Source: Megamerina dolium
Taxonomy: Eukaryota; Arthropoda; Insecta; Diptera; Megamerinidae
Assembly (NCBI GenBank): GCA_963854835.1
Contig: OY978528.1
Coordinates: 51,083,508-51,147,507, forward strand
Reading direction: 5' to 3'
DNA: 64,000 nt
Notes under the pieces: generated by a model
What the model saw: the letters and a program-made list of their open reading frames with translations, nothing else
Told to the model about the DNA's origin: nothing
Databases searched by the model: none
Shown here: positions 24,490-37,181 of the stretch, one piece after another
Position numbering within the stretch: the first letter of the stretch is position 1
Layout of the letters: every line of letters starts with the position of its first letter
Position numbers and translations under genes: made by a program

Positions 24490-25166
24490 TAGAGACTGCC
24501 TCTAGAAAACACAATTAAAACACGATATATGCTAATTTTTCGATATATTCTACTCCTGATTCAATAAACTTGTAACATCGATTTAATAGTGATTCAAACG
24601 CGTTTTCAGCTCATTTTTCGGAATTCCCTCGTCGAAGCCCGTTGTATGATCTGAATGTCATCAAAAAAGTATCCTTTCAACTTCAATTTCAGTTTTGAGA
24701 ACAAAAAGTAGTCGCACGGTTCCAAATCAGGTGAATACGTCAGGTGATTCAACACACAGACCTGAATGTGATGAGCATTGTTTTGATTTTTGATGGAACT
24801 TTTCGTGTTTTTTTGGCTTGTGGTGAGTTTTTTGATTTCCATTCTCTGTCATCCACAAACAATCTTGATAAACAAGCATCGCCATAAGCTTGCTGCATCA
24901 TTCCGAATGTTTCTGATGCACTTTTACCAATTTTTGCGTGGAATTTAATGACCGCTCTTTGCTCCATGTTAAAATTTCAACATCAAACGAACACGTGTTT
25001 TGTAAAATGAATGTCAATAAACCTGAAATGTCAACCGAGTGCTATTAAATTTTGACAGTTAGTAGAAGAAGGTTGAAGTTTCAAAACGCATGTGCTCACC
25101 CATAGATGGCGCGCTTGGTTGCTGAGATATGGTTCGAGTTTTAATACATAATTGTCGCACCTTGTA
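24490..25166 (-). mobile_element. DD34D mariner, internally deleted copy
   Basis: The N-terminal piece EQRAVIKFHAKIGKSASETF (about 24900-24967) joins, after a deletion, to NQVCVLNHLTYSPDLEPCDY and FSKLKLKLKGYFFDD (about 24650-24780). The ends share TTCGAGTTTTAATACATAAT with the copies at 41745 and 53150. It abuts the poly(A) polymerase fragment and may have inserted into it. The second catalytic Asp is lost. Confidence 0.85.
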
Positions 25167-26009
25167 TGTATTACATTTCAAGATTATTGAAAAATAAAAC
25201 AAACAAAAAAAAAACAGAAGATGTTTCATTAAGTTATTTTTTCAATATTTTTTACTATTTTGCAATCTTCCTATCTGAATGAATTTGAAGATGGAAAAGA
25301 ATTCATATTTTAAGAAATTTTTTATATAGTTTAGTAAAGACAAAATAAAAGAAAAACGAAAACAAACCAGATTATGTCGGTCATCAGACAAAACTTTCAA
25401 TTTCAGTTGAAAACTTGCAATAAAAATAATTCGTGGTTACATGAATTTTTTTTTTTTTTTTTGGTATTCTTGCGAATTTCACTTTTCTTTTGAAAGAGCA
25501 CGCAAAAAGCAGAAGAAGAAAAAAAAAAGCAAATAAAACCCAAAATCTTTACTAATAAGGATATGAATGAATTGTAATAATACTTTATATGTATTGAATA
25601 CTTCTGCATAAGTGAAAATGTTACAATGACCAAATATGAACAATACGTTGTATCTTTCATTGATACCATATGCTTACATAGTAATTGAATATGTACGTAG
25701 GTAGGTTGAGTCGTAGAAAAATGTTCACTATACATTCAAAGGTTGTACACTACTTTATTATGTTGTATAAATTTGTAAGACGATATCAATAGTGTTACTA
25801 TTGTTGCAATGAAGTTCAAACGATTTGCAGTAAGTATAAGAAATAAAAGCTCAATATTCTTACGTACTAAATTGTATACATACATATGTAGAAACATTTT
25901 AAGTATTTCTACCTAAGTTACTAAGTTCGGATTGTCGTCGACAATGTTTTGCGTAAATTTATTTCGAAAGTTATATATCTGAATTCGATTTCGACGGATC
26001 TGACACATC
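25167..26009. other. AT-rich gene-free stretch
   Basis: Poly-A and poly-T runs, including a long T run at about 25446-25462. No coding or structural signal was recognised. Confidence 0.4.
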
Positions 26010-26760
26010 GGCTGAAAAGTTCGTAGGATAACTAACAAAACAACTTCTTCCCTTCAACAGCGATATAATCATTCAAACGCTTCTCTAACATTTCGATACC
26101 TTTATTGTTTTCTTGTGTTTCGGCGATTATCTCTTCATTCGAGCCTTCATCTCTTTCCGATAAGCATTTCTTTAAAGCCTATAAGGTAAAAGGCTCTGAG
26201 AGCCAAATCTGGCCTTTCCCGTGGGTGGGGAAGCAAGACAAAGTTTAATTTGTGCAATTTTTCCATAGTAGCCAACGACTTGTGAAACAGTGCATTGTCT
26301 TGTGAAAGGGAACTTTTATATTCTTCATATAGAGCCACATTCCTGTGATTTTCTTCTTCAATCGCACCAGTTGGTCTGGCATTTTTCAACGACGCCGATT
26401 AATAAATGTCTTGCCACCTGACTGTTGCTTCAATACATACCGTTGCATAAGGTACTTTATAACTCCCCGAAATAGTTCCAAACATTTCTCAGAATGTTGT
26501 TGTTTTTGTTTTGTCAATGAACACGGCACCCATTTCAAAAATAGCTTTCTCAAGGACAAATTGAAACCGACACATTGCTTCGGTACCTTGAAGCTGTCAA
26601 CTATCTTCTGTAATTTCATTTTACGGTTTCCCAAAACGATTTTGTGGACTTTTAGATGTTGTCCGGTATAACAACCTCTTTTGAGCGACCAAAGCGTTCG
26701 GCGTTTGTATCGTTGAAGCAGAGACATCACCAGAGACAACACTATTCAAGCCTTGGATTA
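26010..26760 (-). mobile_element. DD34D mariner remnant
   Basis: Minus-strand pieces in order: LKVHKIVLGNRKMKLQKIVD (helix-turn-helix), MRKLFLKWVPCSLTKQKQQH-like, then SLSQDNALFHKSLATMEKLH with the second catalytic Asp, then PDLALRAFYL where SPDLAPSDFYL is expected. Several frameshifts and replaced residues show it is old. It ends near 26030 at a GGCTGAAAAGTTCGTAGGAT-like terminus. Confidence 0.8.
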
Positions 26761-26859
26761 AATGATATTTTGTCGCCTACCAATAAGCAATAAACACGTG
26801 AAATTGCTTTGAAACTATTGTTTTCAAAATCACAAAAGTATCATTACTGAGCGCAGTGT

Positions 26860-27504
26860 AACTAATAATTGGATTGTCATGAAATTTTGAAACGTTGAGC
26901 GATGTTTTGTGCATTTTATTTTCCTCGTATATTTACGGCTTGGAATCTCTGATAAATCTATGCCTGAAGTGCTTAATTGATACTTAATCCCTATTTGTGT
27001 TGCGCCAAGGTTTCTGTGAAAACTTGAAACGCTACTTAATGAAGTCTGGGTTGTTTATCAGTAATAACTTGGCGAAGAATATTAGATTCTAGGGCATACA
27101 TCGTATCTAGTTTGGTGGCATAGACCATCGGCTGGATATATCGCAACATATAATAAACAAAAATGTTAACTCCTAGTATTTCAAGGGCTAATTCATAAGG
27201 CTATGATTCGAAATTATGTGCTTTTTGAGCATTTCCTTTAATAAATTGATTGTGGCGGGCGTTGTATGGCACATGTTGATCCATTTTGGTGAAATCAACG
27301 CTCTTATATATTAATATCAATCAATTGATGAACATAAAGGTAAGTAGTCATAGATCTATAGCGCTCTCGATTGACTGAAATATTCTGAATCACATAATTT
27401 TTACAGAAATATGAACCAATACTTTCACCAGTCCACAAAGCATACCAACCAGTTAGCTTGTTTATACAATTGCGACTCAAAAATGGCTTGTAAATTTTGT
27501 TCAT
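26860..27504 (-). mobile_element. DD41D-like mariner remnant
   Basis: LTGWYALWTGESIGSYF then VNRERYRSM (27304-27480) parallels WCALWSGGVIGPYF...VNSERYGHM of the rosa copies. In shifted frames MCHTTPATINLLKEMLK and YALESNILRQVITDKQPRL follow. Many stops are present. It lies head-to-tail beside the mariner at 26010. Confidence 0.65.
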
Positions 27505-28656
27505 TCATTCATATTGTCATTTAATGAAATATTAACATCATTTACACAATTTTTTGGAAAAGTAGGGTTCTCGTTATTAGCGCATTTTACCAAACACGTG
27601 ATACCTAACACATTAACCAAACTCTTTTCATATAAATCTTTCATAAAATTGATGAGTATAGTTGCAATAGTTATGTTCGGTGGTGGTCCATCCTTTGTAA
27701 TATGCTCAACAGCAGCAACAACTTCTTCAGGGAACATTGAAAGATGCCTAGTGCATGGGTGGTGCTAAAATGATCCATAGTTACATGATTATATATATAT
27801 CCTGCGCACAATGAAGTGAACTAAGATTTTGGAAATAAATGTACACAATTTAGACGTGGTTTTAGGGTAAGCCTCTGATAGCGATGAAGTACTTCCTAAT
27901 CAAATTGAGCACAAATTAGCTCTCAGCGGTCAAATTGTGTATTGCTGCAAAGAGTTATGCTAATATTCCTTTGATGTGATGGGGAAAAATGATTGAACAT
28001 CATTACATCTTTTATAATATCTATACAATGTGTACTTAATGTCTTCCTAAATATACCTACCAAATTTAAAGAAGATATAAAAGTACTGCAAATTGATTTT
28101 ACTACATTACTGCTATTTAGTTTTCATACAATATATGCTTTATGATAAATACATCAGACAATAACAATTTATTCCTATGCACATATGTATATACATACAG
28201 ATAGATATTTTTCTTTCACCACATGTTGACCTCATCTATTGTGCCTTGTAGCCTCAGTGAAATGTTGTGTTACTTTATATTTTTGTTTTCATACACTCAA
28301 ACAGAGTGTTGCTTTTATAACGTCATCTTTTTCGTCTGAATTGCCTTTTTGTAACCCCTTACGAAATTATTTCTCACATAATTCAAGCGTAATACGGAAG
28401 CAATATTTTGTTGTGGTTGCATTTCTTTTGTGTGTTATAAAATTTTAAATTTGAATTTCATGTCCTTTTTATCGGTGCAACTTATCTGTAGTCACACACA
28501 GTAGCAGCAGGCTGGCTAAGAAATGGATATAAAGAGAAAAAAATTAAAAGCAAAAATTTCTCATAAGCAAGGAGTATATGTATAGGTATATGTTATTAAA
28601 TAGCAAAAGAAAAGATAAAACGAAATAGAAGAGGCAAATATAAGTAAGGTTGTACA
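27505..28656. other. Gene-poor stretch with one unidentified ORF
   Basis: A minus-strand ORF at 27501-27737 starts MFPEEVVAAVEHITKDG and runs 78 codons. I do not recognise it, and it could be a remnant of a mobile element or a chance ORF. The rest is AT-rich without visible features. Confidence 0.35.
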
Positions 28657-28658
28657 TA

Positions 28659-29739
28659 CGAGGGCGGATTGATAATGAAACTACCTAAGTAGGAAAAAAG
28701 CATTTTTTTTTAAACCATTTATTTCTCAACATAGTCTCCTTTTACTTCGACACACTTAGTAAGACGATATTCCAACTTTTTTATACCATCTGAATAATAC
28801 GATTTCGGGAACCCCTCAAAATACGCGTTAGTTTCGGTAATCACTTCTTCGTTTGAGCTGAATCTTTTTCCTGCGAGCCATTTTTTCAAGTTTGGAAACA
28901 GGAAAAGGTCACTAGGAGCTAAATCTGGATTATAAGGTGGATGATCAACCAATTCGAAGTGTATTTCACGTAATTTTAGCATCGTATTTAATGCGTATTT
29001 AATTCTTCTTTAACTGTGGTCGTTTTTTCGTGTTTGCATCATTCAATTGATCCAATAATGCACGATAATACTTTCCTGTGATTGTGGATCCTTTTCAAGA
29101 TAATCGATAAGCAATATTCCGAGTGCATCCCAAAATTCAGTGGCCATGACCTTGCTAGCCGATTTCACTGCCTTCGCCTTCTTCGGAGCACTTCCACCAG
29201 CTTCCACCCATTGTTTCGATTGATTTCTGGTTTCAGGTGTGTAGTGGTGGACCCACGTTTCATCAACAGTTATTAATCGACGCCAAAAATCAACAGGATT
29301 ACGCTTTATCATGTCCAAACACCGCTGTGAAGTGGTCTCTCGAACTCGTTTTTGTTCGACACTGAGCAAACGCGGTACCCATCTTGCCGATAACTTTTTC
29401 ATATGCAAATGTTCATGCAAAATGTTGAACACACGTTCATATGAGATGTTTACCATTTCAACAATCTCATGCAACTTGACTCGGCGATTATTCATAACGA
29501 TATCGAGGATTTTCTTGATATTTTCTTCAGTAACCACCTCTTTTGGCCTTCATTTTTCAAGAAACACAAAAGTTGGTTACTTCAAACGACTACAACAAAT
29601 AAACTAATCGATGAATTTGGGTGAAATTTTAACAGCTGACGTTTGACAGATCGCAAATTCAAAAAAAAAAAAAAATATTGTGTTTGTGTTTGTGCTGCCT
29701 TTTTCGTACTTAGGTAGCTTCTTTATCAATCCGCCCTCG
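28659..29739 (-). mobile_element. irritans-like mariner, copy 1
   Basis: Bounded by TA on both sides (28657-28658 and 29740-29741), with inverted ends starting CGAGGGCGGATTGATAA. Length is 1,081 bp. The right end has GAAGCTACCTAAGTACG in inverse. A second copy begins at 63492. It carries a partly deleted transposase. Confidence 0.95.
28719..29550 (-). pseudogene. irritans-like DD34D transposase, two deletions
   Basis: Opens in RPKEVVTEENIKKILDIV, so the first roughly 80-100 residues of the DNA-binding domain are missing. It then has SARWVPRLLSVEQKR, DETWVHHYTPETRNQSKQW with the first catalytic Asp, and APKKAKAVKSASKVMATEFW. Near 28985-29030 a deletion removes the stretch with the second catalytic Asp that is present in copy 2. 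It closes with PPYNPDLAPSDLFLFPNLKK (third Asp) and KGDYVEK-stop. It cannot be active. Confidence 0.9.
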
Positions 29740-29741
29740 TA

Positions 29742-31157
29742 CAATAAATTCAAATAAAAATGATTTTTATATGGCACACTAGTTAAGAGTCTGAGTAAAG
29801 TAAACTCGTTGGCGGCATTTTTTGCATCGATTTGCGTACTGATTAATATATGTATGTACAGTATATATTTACATAAGTATTATAATTGTAAAAGACAAAG
29901 ATACAAAAATATGTCAGCATACTTGAATATTATTGAATAAATTTCACATTTATATAAAAGGAAGTTCACAACAATCACGATAATTGCTACAGTATACTCC
30001 TACAGATATATAATCCCAGCTTCAGTGTGGTAGGCACAATTATTATTATTAATATTATTATTACTATTATTATAACTATTGCAGTTGTAGCAATTGTTAA
30101 ACAAATCATTGCCAATTGGTGATTGGTCAATGCCATTTGTATTGTATTTGTTCAAACCAATTGAATTACCATTTACGACTATAAGTGTGATTGGCAAAAA
30201 TACGCCTACACAATGGTACACATGTATAATATATTTAAACAATTGACAATCATGTTAACAAATTGCTATACGAATGTCTTTCTTTATACATATTTTCGTC
30301 TTTGTTTTATGCAGTATTCATGTTTATATTATATTTTGTTCAAGTTCGAATTGGTGACTGGAAAAATGTACTTTGAAAACATACTCATATGACCAAGCTC
30401 AAGGGATTAGATAAATAAGTTATAAATATATACTTGAGCAAATAATTGAAGAGAAATTACATAAACAGCTGTTGCTCTTATAAAAAATGAAAGTGCGACG
30501 TTCTTATTTTTTTTTTATATTAATTTATCGCATACGTACTCACATTCACATGTAATCTTTTAAATCATACATATCGCACAACTTTAATTCTTTTTGATTG
30601 TCATCTATCTTCTTTTTTACATTCTCCATTTATCAGGTAAGTCTTTCCGAACGCGCTTTAGATGATTGAAAACTTTCGATTTTTTTTTTGAAGAGAGTGA
30701 AGAAAGACTAAAAATAAAGGAGAAGTAAATACAAGAAAATTACAAATTCATTACATTAGACTCGCTTTTCGTTGCTGACAGTTGACATTGACAATTGAAT
30801 AGTCTGTCTGTCTGTTGGTTGTTTTGAATAAGTTAAGCCTACTAAAATAACTACATAAGTTGTAGTGAATTTTGAACTAGTTTAAAAAAAAAATATCAAA
30901 TCAAAGAGGCGATTTTACGAAATATACGAAAATATAATATACCGGCCTCCATTAATTTCAATGATCAATCTCTCGAATATATTTACACACTATCTTCATT
31001 CCTCAAGTGGCCTACCCATACAATAGAAACATGTAATCACATGGAAATCGACAAATATCTTTGTAGCTGCAGAGAAATCGCGGTTAGGTGAGTAAAATGT
31101 AACTCCGGCTTCCATACTTCTATCATGGAACATACTTCTATACTCCGACTTCAGAAC
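29742..31157. other. AT-rich gene-free stretch
   Basis: Holds an (ATT)n tract at about 30036-30080 and poly-T runs. No protein or repeat homology was recognised. Confidence 0.45.
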
Positions 31158-31160
31158 TTA

Positions 31161-31688
31161 TAGCCTAGACAGACGGCAGCCTAATTCCGGATTATCGAGT
31201 TGATTCGAATTAACTCGGGCATTAACTGCAGCTAATTCGCATAAACTCTATGAGATAATTCTCAAAATAAAAGAGGATTAGGGCAATTTGCGATGGCAAC
31301 ACTGCTGAAAATTGTCTATTGTGAATTTTCCTCCATCCATTTTACAAACCATTAGGTGTGTTCGCTAACAAAAAACTTTCAACAACTGTTAACAGTTTTC
31401 AACATGAAAAGTGTTGGCGAACAAATAAATCCAGCTGTCAATTATGAACGGTGAATGTCAATTTACAAGTTTCTGATAGTTTTCAGTTCACGTACTTCTT
31501 GTAGATTTTCTCATATCGAGAGTGATAGATGATAGAAATTGATAGTGATAGTAATGTAAGTGGACAGACCTAATAAAACAGCAATCAGCCGTTTAGTTAA
31601 TCCGCAATACTGCCGTCTGTCAGGTTATTATTTTATTCGGATTAAGTGCGCCGGTAATCCGGAATAAGGCTGCCGTCTGTCTAGGCTA
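31161..31688. mobile_element. PIF/Harbinger-like MITE
   Basis: Inverted ends of 34 bp (31161-31194 and 31655-31688) begin TAGCCTAGACAGACGGCAGC and match at 33 of 34 positions. TTA stands on both outer sides (31158-31160 and 31689-31691), which suits the 3-bp TWA duplication of Harbinger elements. The inside is non-coding and has another partial GCCGTCTGTC copy near 31612. At 528 bp it is non-autonomous. Confidence 0.85.
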
Positions 31689-31691
31689 TTA

Positions 31692-33297
31692 CATACTTCT
31701 ATCTTCAACCCAGAAGGGGGCACTCATACTAAATGAATGAAATATTCCTGAAAATTACCAACAAATCGTTTGTAGAAGGATCAACTTCAGGTTTGACCAC
31801 AATATTTTTACCTCTTCTGTATATTCTACGAACACTTTACACTACACCTACACTTTATCCTTGGGCGTTAAAGGCGATGCTATAGAAAATGTACGAAATA
31901 CACATAAAAATTGACAATAAATTACATATTAAAGATTAACGTGTAGATGTGACCCAATTATTTTTACTTCTTCTAGATTTTTCTTCAACACACTTACATA
32001 CTTAAGGGGACTGCAATACAAAATGAACAAAAAACACGTGAAAAACGACAATTAATCACATAGTTGCCCAGAAAACATCAAATGTAAGGCTGAGCTGCAT
32101 CATTATTTTTATCCAATATTAATTTAAAACCTTCCTATCTCTTATCTCCACCTCTTGCATATGAAATGTACGGTAAGAAAAGAATCACTTGAAAAACTGA
32201 AATAAAACTTAAACTTTTTAATGTAGTAGATGACGACGAATGTAACGAAATTGAATATGTTCTTTATTCGATTGAGATTGGCTTTTTATTTCAAATCACC
32301 ACCTTATAATCAGTATCAACTACAAACGACCAACGTGACTACAGGGCAATCATGATATGAAATTTTTAATTAAAATTGATAAATATAATTTCTTAACATA
32401 TATACATATGCACATACATACACATATATATTGGTATATGTATATATTACAGAAATTATTCTTGGATGCCAGCTTATTAAAAATGCAAGCAACATGATAT
32501 AAAGTGAAAATATTATTGCAACATTTTAAATCAAAACGTAATCAAAACGTTTTGATTGTATTTCACTTAACATCCACTGAGTATATGCATGTGAACTTGG
32601 TGATTGTGTGTGCAAAATCTTAAATAACCTATATATGTTCGGTATAGTAAAACATATTCCAATTTATGCGTATGAGATTTATACAATGTGATATGTTCAG
32701 GTAAAGAGACAATAGCTAGTAAGATATCATTTAAAAAATAATAATATATGCTGATCAAATTTGCATAAAAAGTGAAAATTGCATTTATTTTGTATTTTCA
32801 AAAAAAAAAAAATGATTTTAATTTGGTATTTCAATTTCAATTAAAAGATTTTGATACTCAGTTGATCATTTTTTTCTAATTTTTATGTAATTCACTACTA
32901 TTCATTGACGGTTGTATTTGGTTTTCTTTTTGGGATTTCATTAAATCAAAATATTAATACATGGCCACATATATGGAAGCATATGTAATAAGATACATAT
33001 GTACTTTCATTGCACTTTCCAAGAGAAAATTGATTATTAAATAGATATTTTAGTAATGCATGCAACAGCAAATTGGTACGTGCTAATAAATGCATATGTG
33101 AAATACGTGACAACAGGTTCATACGATATTTATACAAATTATACATATTTCTTTCTTTAACTATGAGTACATACGAGCACTTATGCATAAAATTATATAC
33201 CACGTTCAATTTTGAATTTTGACTAATGGTGACCTTGAATGTGTGTGTATATGTATACATATGTATATGTATAACTTATGCAATATATTATAATATT
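31692..33297. other. AT-rich gene-free stretch
   Basis: No recognised gene or repeat. ORFs at 32567-32758 and 32946-33260 are low in complexity and lack recognisable motifs. Confidence 0.4.
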
Positions 33298-33527
33298 GGG
33301 GAGAGTGGGGAAAAGATAGTCTAGTAAGACATTTTCGACCCTAGCGAGCAAAACTGAAAATATATTGAAAAAAGTTGTGCGTTAGAAAGCCTGTTTATCT
33401 GGCTACATTTTCACTATAGATTGTTTTGCTGTAGTTTGCCATGCTGCCAAGCTATAGCCGAAAAACCAAAACAACTTTTTAAACTATTCTTACCCCTAGT
33501 CTACATTTCTGTATGCTGTAAATCAGG

Positions 33528-35106
33528 CAGGGCCGCATTAACCCTAAACGGGGCCCTAGGCAACCATCAATTTGGGGGCCCTTTTTGTAATAATATCAAT
33601 AAAATTACTATCTACATTTTAACATGTCGTTTTCTACATTTGTTTTCGGCAAATTCATCAATTATATCATCAATATCGATTTTGTTCAATAAATCTGACT
33701 CAATTCAAAGTATGTATACCTAACATCTCGAGTCGCTCTTGTCGCGTTGTAGCTCTTTCAGCAGCTTTGATTCTTTTTAATTGCGAGAAGGATCGTTCGG
33801 CAGAACAATTTGTGATCATTAATGTTAAAAAAATCCGAAGAGCTATTTCTGCTAATTGATCTTCCATTAGAATCTTATACAAATGACTATGAGTTTTTTG
33901 TGCATCAGCGTATCTGGAGTTCACATAACTTTGGAATTGTTTCATTTCAATGAAAAATTCTTCCAAATCTCTAGAATAAAAACGAACTAAGTTATCTCCA
34001 TCACTTAGAGAAAAGTTGATGAGAAATGCAAATCTCTCTGAAACATCCATATACACTTTCGCACTTCGTTTGATTTCACTGCGAAGATTGTCGATGATTT
34101 CGAGAAAACCTTTTGTCCTAAAATCATCGCGAGGCGAAAATTCTACACCTACACCAGGTAATAATTGTTTTGTTTTTTTCTCGAAATCTTTGAACTTTTC
34201 ACGATATGAAACTAAACTCTCTTCTAACGATCCGTACAAAAAAGCACACGTTTGCAAATCTGCTTTTTCACTTTGCAATTACTTACTCACTGAACGCATA
34301 GCAGTCAAAATAGAGTTCCATAAAATCAACATGAAACCAAATTCGAATTTTTGCATTTTATTCGCGATACACGTCGCCTCATAACGAGTATCAGTATTTT
34401 GTGATTCATCATCAGCAATGATTTCTAGAGCCTCTAATATGATATCAAATGAATCGTAAACTGCATTCGTCGCATTCGAATGTGCTTCCAAGCGTGTAGT
34501 TGACAATGTCTTCAAAGTTTTCTCATTGTTTATTTTATTTTTTAATACGCCCCAACGATAGGTGGAAGCTGAAAAAAAATTATATAATCTCTGCATAATG
34601 GCGAAAAAATCTACTGCATAAAAACAGCACTTCACAGCATGCTCTCCAACCAAATTAAGGGAATACGCGGAACGGGGAACATAGATCGCATTCTCATTCA
34701 AACTCAATATTCTTTCTTGCACACCTTTATACATTCCGGACATGTTTAATGCGTTGTCATATGATTGTCCTCTACAATTTTGAATATCTAAACCACAGTC
34801 TTCAGTAAGAAACTTTAAAGTTTGATTCGCTAGACTTTCACCACTTTGACAATTTGTCAAATGAGTCGGAAATGCCCTTTTTTGGAACCTTGTCTAGTTC
34901 GTCGGTCGTCGCATTTTGAATGCGGTCAATTGAGTTTTATTTATTTGAGTAAAATTTATTTTCAGTTCTGATTATATTTTTCTTTCACTCTCAAGAATTT
35001 TATGTTTGTAAGAAAATTTTAGAAGTCTTTTTCATTTTTCGGGGGCCCCCTAAAATCGGGGGCCCCAGGCAACTGCCTATTCTGCCTACTTGTTAATCCG
35101 GCCCTG
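33528..35106 (-). mobile_element. hAT element (DUF4371/ZMYM-type), internally deleted
   Basis: The ends are inverted repeats CAGGGCCGCATTAA / CAGGGCCGGATTAA, each followed by G/C-rich GGGGCCC blocks. Flanking 8-bp sequences do not match as a target duplication, so it is old or rearranged. It contains the C-terminal half of a hAT transposase on the minus strand. Confidence 0.88.
33700..34860 (-). pseudogene. hAT transposase C-terminal half, one stop
   Basis: A single frame of 387 codons is interrupted only by one TAA at 34279-34281. It has CRGQSYDNALNMSGMYKGVQ, then SAYSLNLVGEHAVKCC and LYNFFSASTYRWGVLKNKI, typical of DUF4371/TTF-type hAT transposases. It ends with the hAT dimerisation segment MITNCSAERSFSQLKRIKAA then TRQERLEMLGIHTLN. 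The N-terminal zinc finger and first catalytic residue are deleted. Confidence 0.9.
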
Positions 35107-35740
35107 AGCATGGGCATATTTTCGGCTTGTAAAACAGTCAAAGAGCCAACGAGTGTCTGGTAAGAGGTTAATCTGTTCGCAGGGGTAAGGGAAGTAAGGA
35201 ATACATTAAAGGCACTCCCGATTCCATGATCTTCATCGCACGAAACTTGCGGAAACACTAAAGATAAGAAAAGAAACACACCATCTCTCAAGCAAGAACA
35301 ATAATTCTCAAACAGTGTTGCCGTAGTATGGAAAGAAAGTAATACAATTTTCGGCAGAAATTATGGAAAACGTTCTAAGCGTAGTAACTACTATTATTAT
35401 TATTATTATTATACAGGCTATTTTTGCACTGCGACCAAAAGATCTTTTGTGCGACTATTGCCCAACTAAATTCTATACTATTTATAAATCTTGTAATTGC
35501 TGTGAGCTTAATTTTACCTATGTGGTTTGGAGTCAAGATTCCAAGTAACTATTATCAATGTTGCACATTTTTTGTTGGCACTTATTATACTGCAGTTAAT
35601 GCCCGAGTTAATTCGAACAAGCTATATTCAGACAAGACAAATGTGCAAGAACATTTTAGTACAGTGTTCAAAAAATGTATTCCGTACGGTAAAATTCGTA
35701 TTTCACATTTTTTATATTTGCTCATTTTAACATTTTGTAA
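35107..35740. other. Unassigned sequence between hAT remnants
   Basis: Includes an (ATT)n tract at about 35388-35413. No recognisable protein. It may be 5' flank or leader of the second hAT element. Confidence 0.4.
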
Positions 35741-35877
35741 CAATGTCGTCGGAGTGTGAAACACGTGAAAACGTTTTAAAAAGAAAGTAGGGAAATTTCA
35801 ATTGTGAGTGGAATGTTAAATATTTATGTCAGCATAGTGGATGTGATTCTCAGTGTCTGCTTTGCAAAAAACATATA

Positions 35878-37181
35878 AAGGGTTATCCATTTCGCGGTTT
35901 CAAAAGTATAGGGCTAGAATTCGACATCTGTCAAACTGAGTTGTTAAAACAATTTCTTTCTTTTTCAGTTCAAAGTCTGACATTTGCGAAAATGGATCGC
36001 TTAACTATCGCACAACGCATTAAAATTGTAAAAACCTACTACAAAAATGGTGATTCTGCCACAGCCACATATCGTGCTTTAAGAGGAGATTATGGTTTAC
36101 ATAATCGTCCAACTACGCAAGCAATTGGCAAAATTGTGAAGAAATATGAAGAGACTGGATCGGTTACAGATATTGTAAGGCCTGTGCATCATCGGTTCGC
36201 TCGTACCACCGAAAATATCGCTGCTGTAAGTGAAAGTGTTGCCGAAGACCCGAATGTGTCGATTCCTCGTCGTTCTCAGGAATTAGGACTGTCTTACGGC
36301 ACATTATGGCGTATTTTGCATTTGGATCTACACCTACATCCATATAAAATCCAGCTCACACAACAACTGAAGCCAGCTGACCATTCACAACGTCGTAGAT
36401 ACGTCGAATGTGTGCTTGAACAACAGGCGGTGGACGGCGATTTTTCGAACAAAATTTTCTTCAGCGACGAAGCACATTTCTCACTCGGTGGGTATGTTAA
36501 CAAACAAAATTGTCATATTTGGGGTTCTGAGAATCCTCAAGTAATTGAAGAGAGGCCACTACATCCACAAAAAGTCACTGCTTGGTGCGCTCTTTGGTCC
36601 GGAGGTGTGATTGGACCTTACTTCTTCGAAAACGACGATGGAACGACTGTCGCCGTCAATTCGGAGCGTTATGGTCATATGATAACCGACTTTTTTTTGC
36701 CTGCTATTGAAGAATACGACTTAGAGAATATGTGGTTTCAACAAGACGGTGCCACATGCCACACAACTCGAGCGAATATGGCTTTATTGCAAGAGAAATT
36801 TTCTGGCCGCGTAATTTCTCGTCGTGGCGATATCAAGTGGCCACCAAGATCATGTGATTTGACACCGCTTGACTTTTTTTGTGGGGCTACGCGAAAGACC
36901 GTGTTTATGCAGATAAACCTTTAACTCTTGAGCACCTAAAAACCAACATTCGTCACATTATGGCTGAGATACCGCCCAATATGTGTCAAAAAGTGGTCGA
37001 AAATTACCTCAAAAGAATCGATGCTTGTAACAATTCGCGCGGTGGTCATTTAAATGATGTAGTATTTCACACATAATGTCAACGTTCAAACTTTATAATA
37101 AAAAAGAAATATCATGATAAAAAATATTTTATATGTGTTTTATTTACATTTACTTTTGAAACCGCAAAATGGATAACCCTT
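35878..37181 (+). mobile_element. rosa-type mariner, copy 2
   Basis: 1,304 bp, with TA at 35876-35877 and 37182-37183 and full inverted ends AAGGGTTATCCATTTCGC / AAGGGTTATCCATTTTGC running on for about 30 bp. It lies in the hAT zinc-finger frame. It is better preserved than copy 1 and is the reference copy for the family in this window. Confidence 0.97.
35992..37076 (+). pseudogene. rosa-type DD41D transposase, one frameshift
   Basis: Starts at ATG 35992 (MDRLTIAQRIKIVKTYYK) with an N-terminal helix-turn-helix domain. SDEAHFSLGG, FQQDGATCHTTRANM and SCDLTPLDFF give the three catalytic Asp with 41 residues between the last two. The T run at about 36872-36878 has 7 T where 8 are needed, so DFF is followed by CGATRKT instead of LWGYAKDR. 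The C-terminus continues in the other frame to FHT-stop at 37076. Apart from this the frame is open, giving about 361 codons if intact. Confidence 0.95.
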
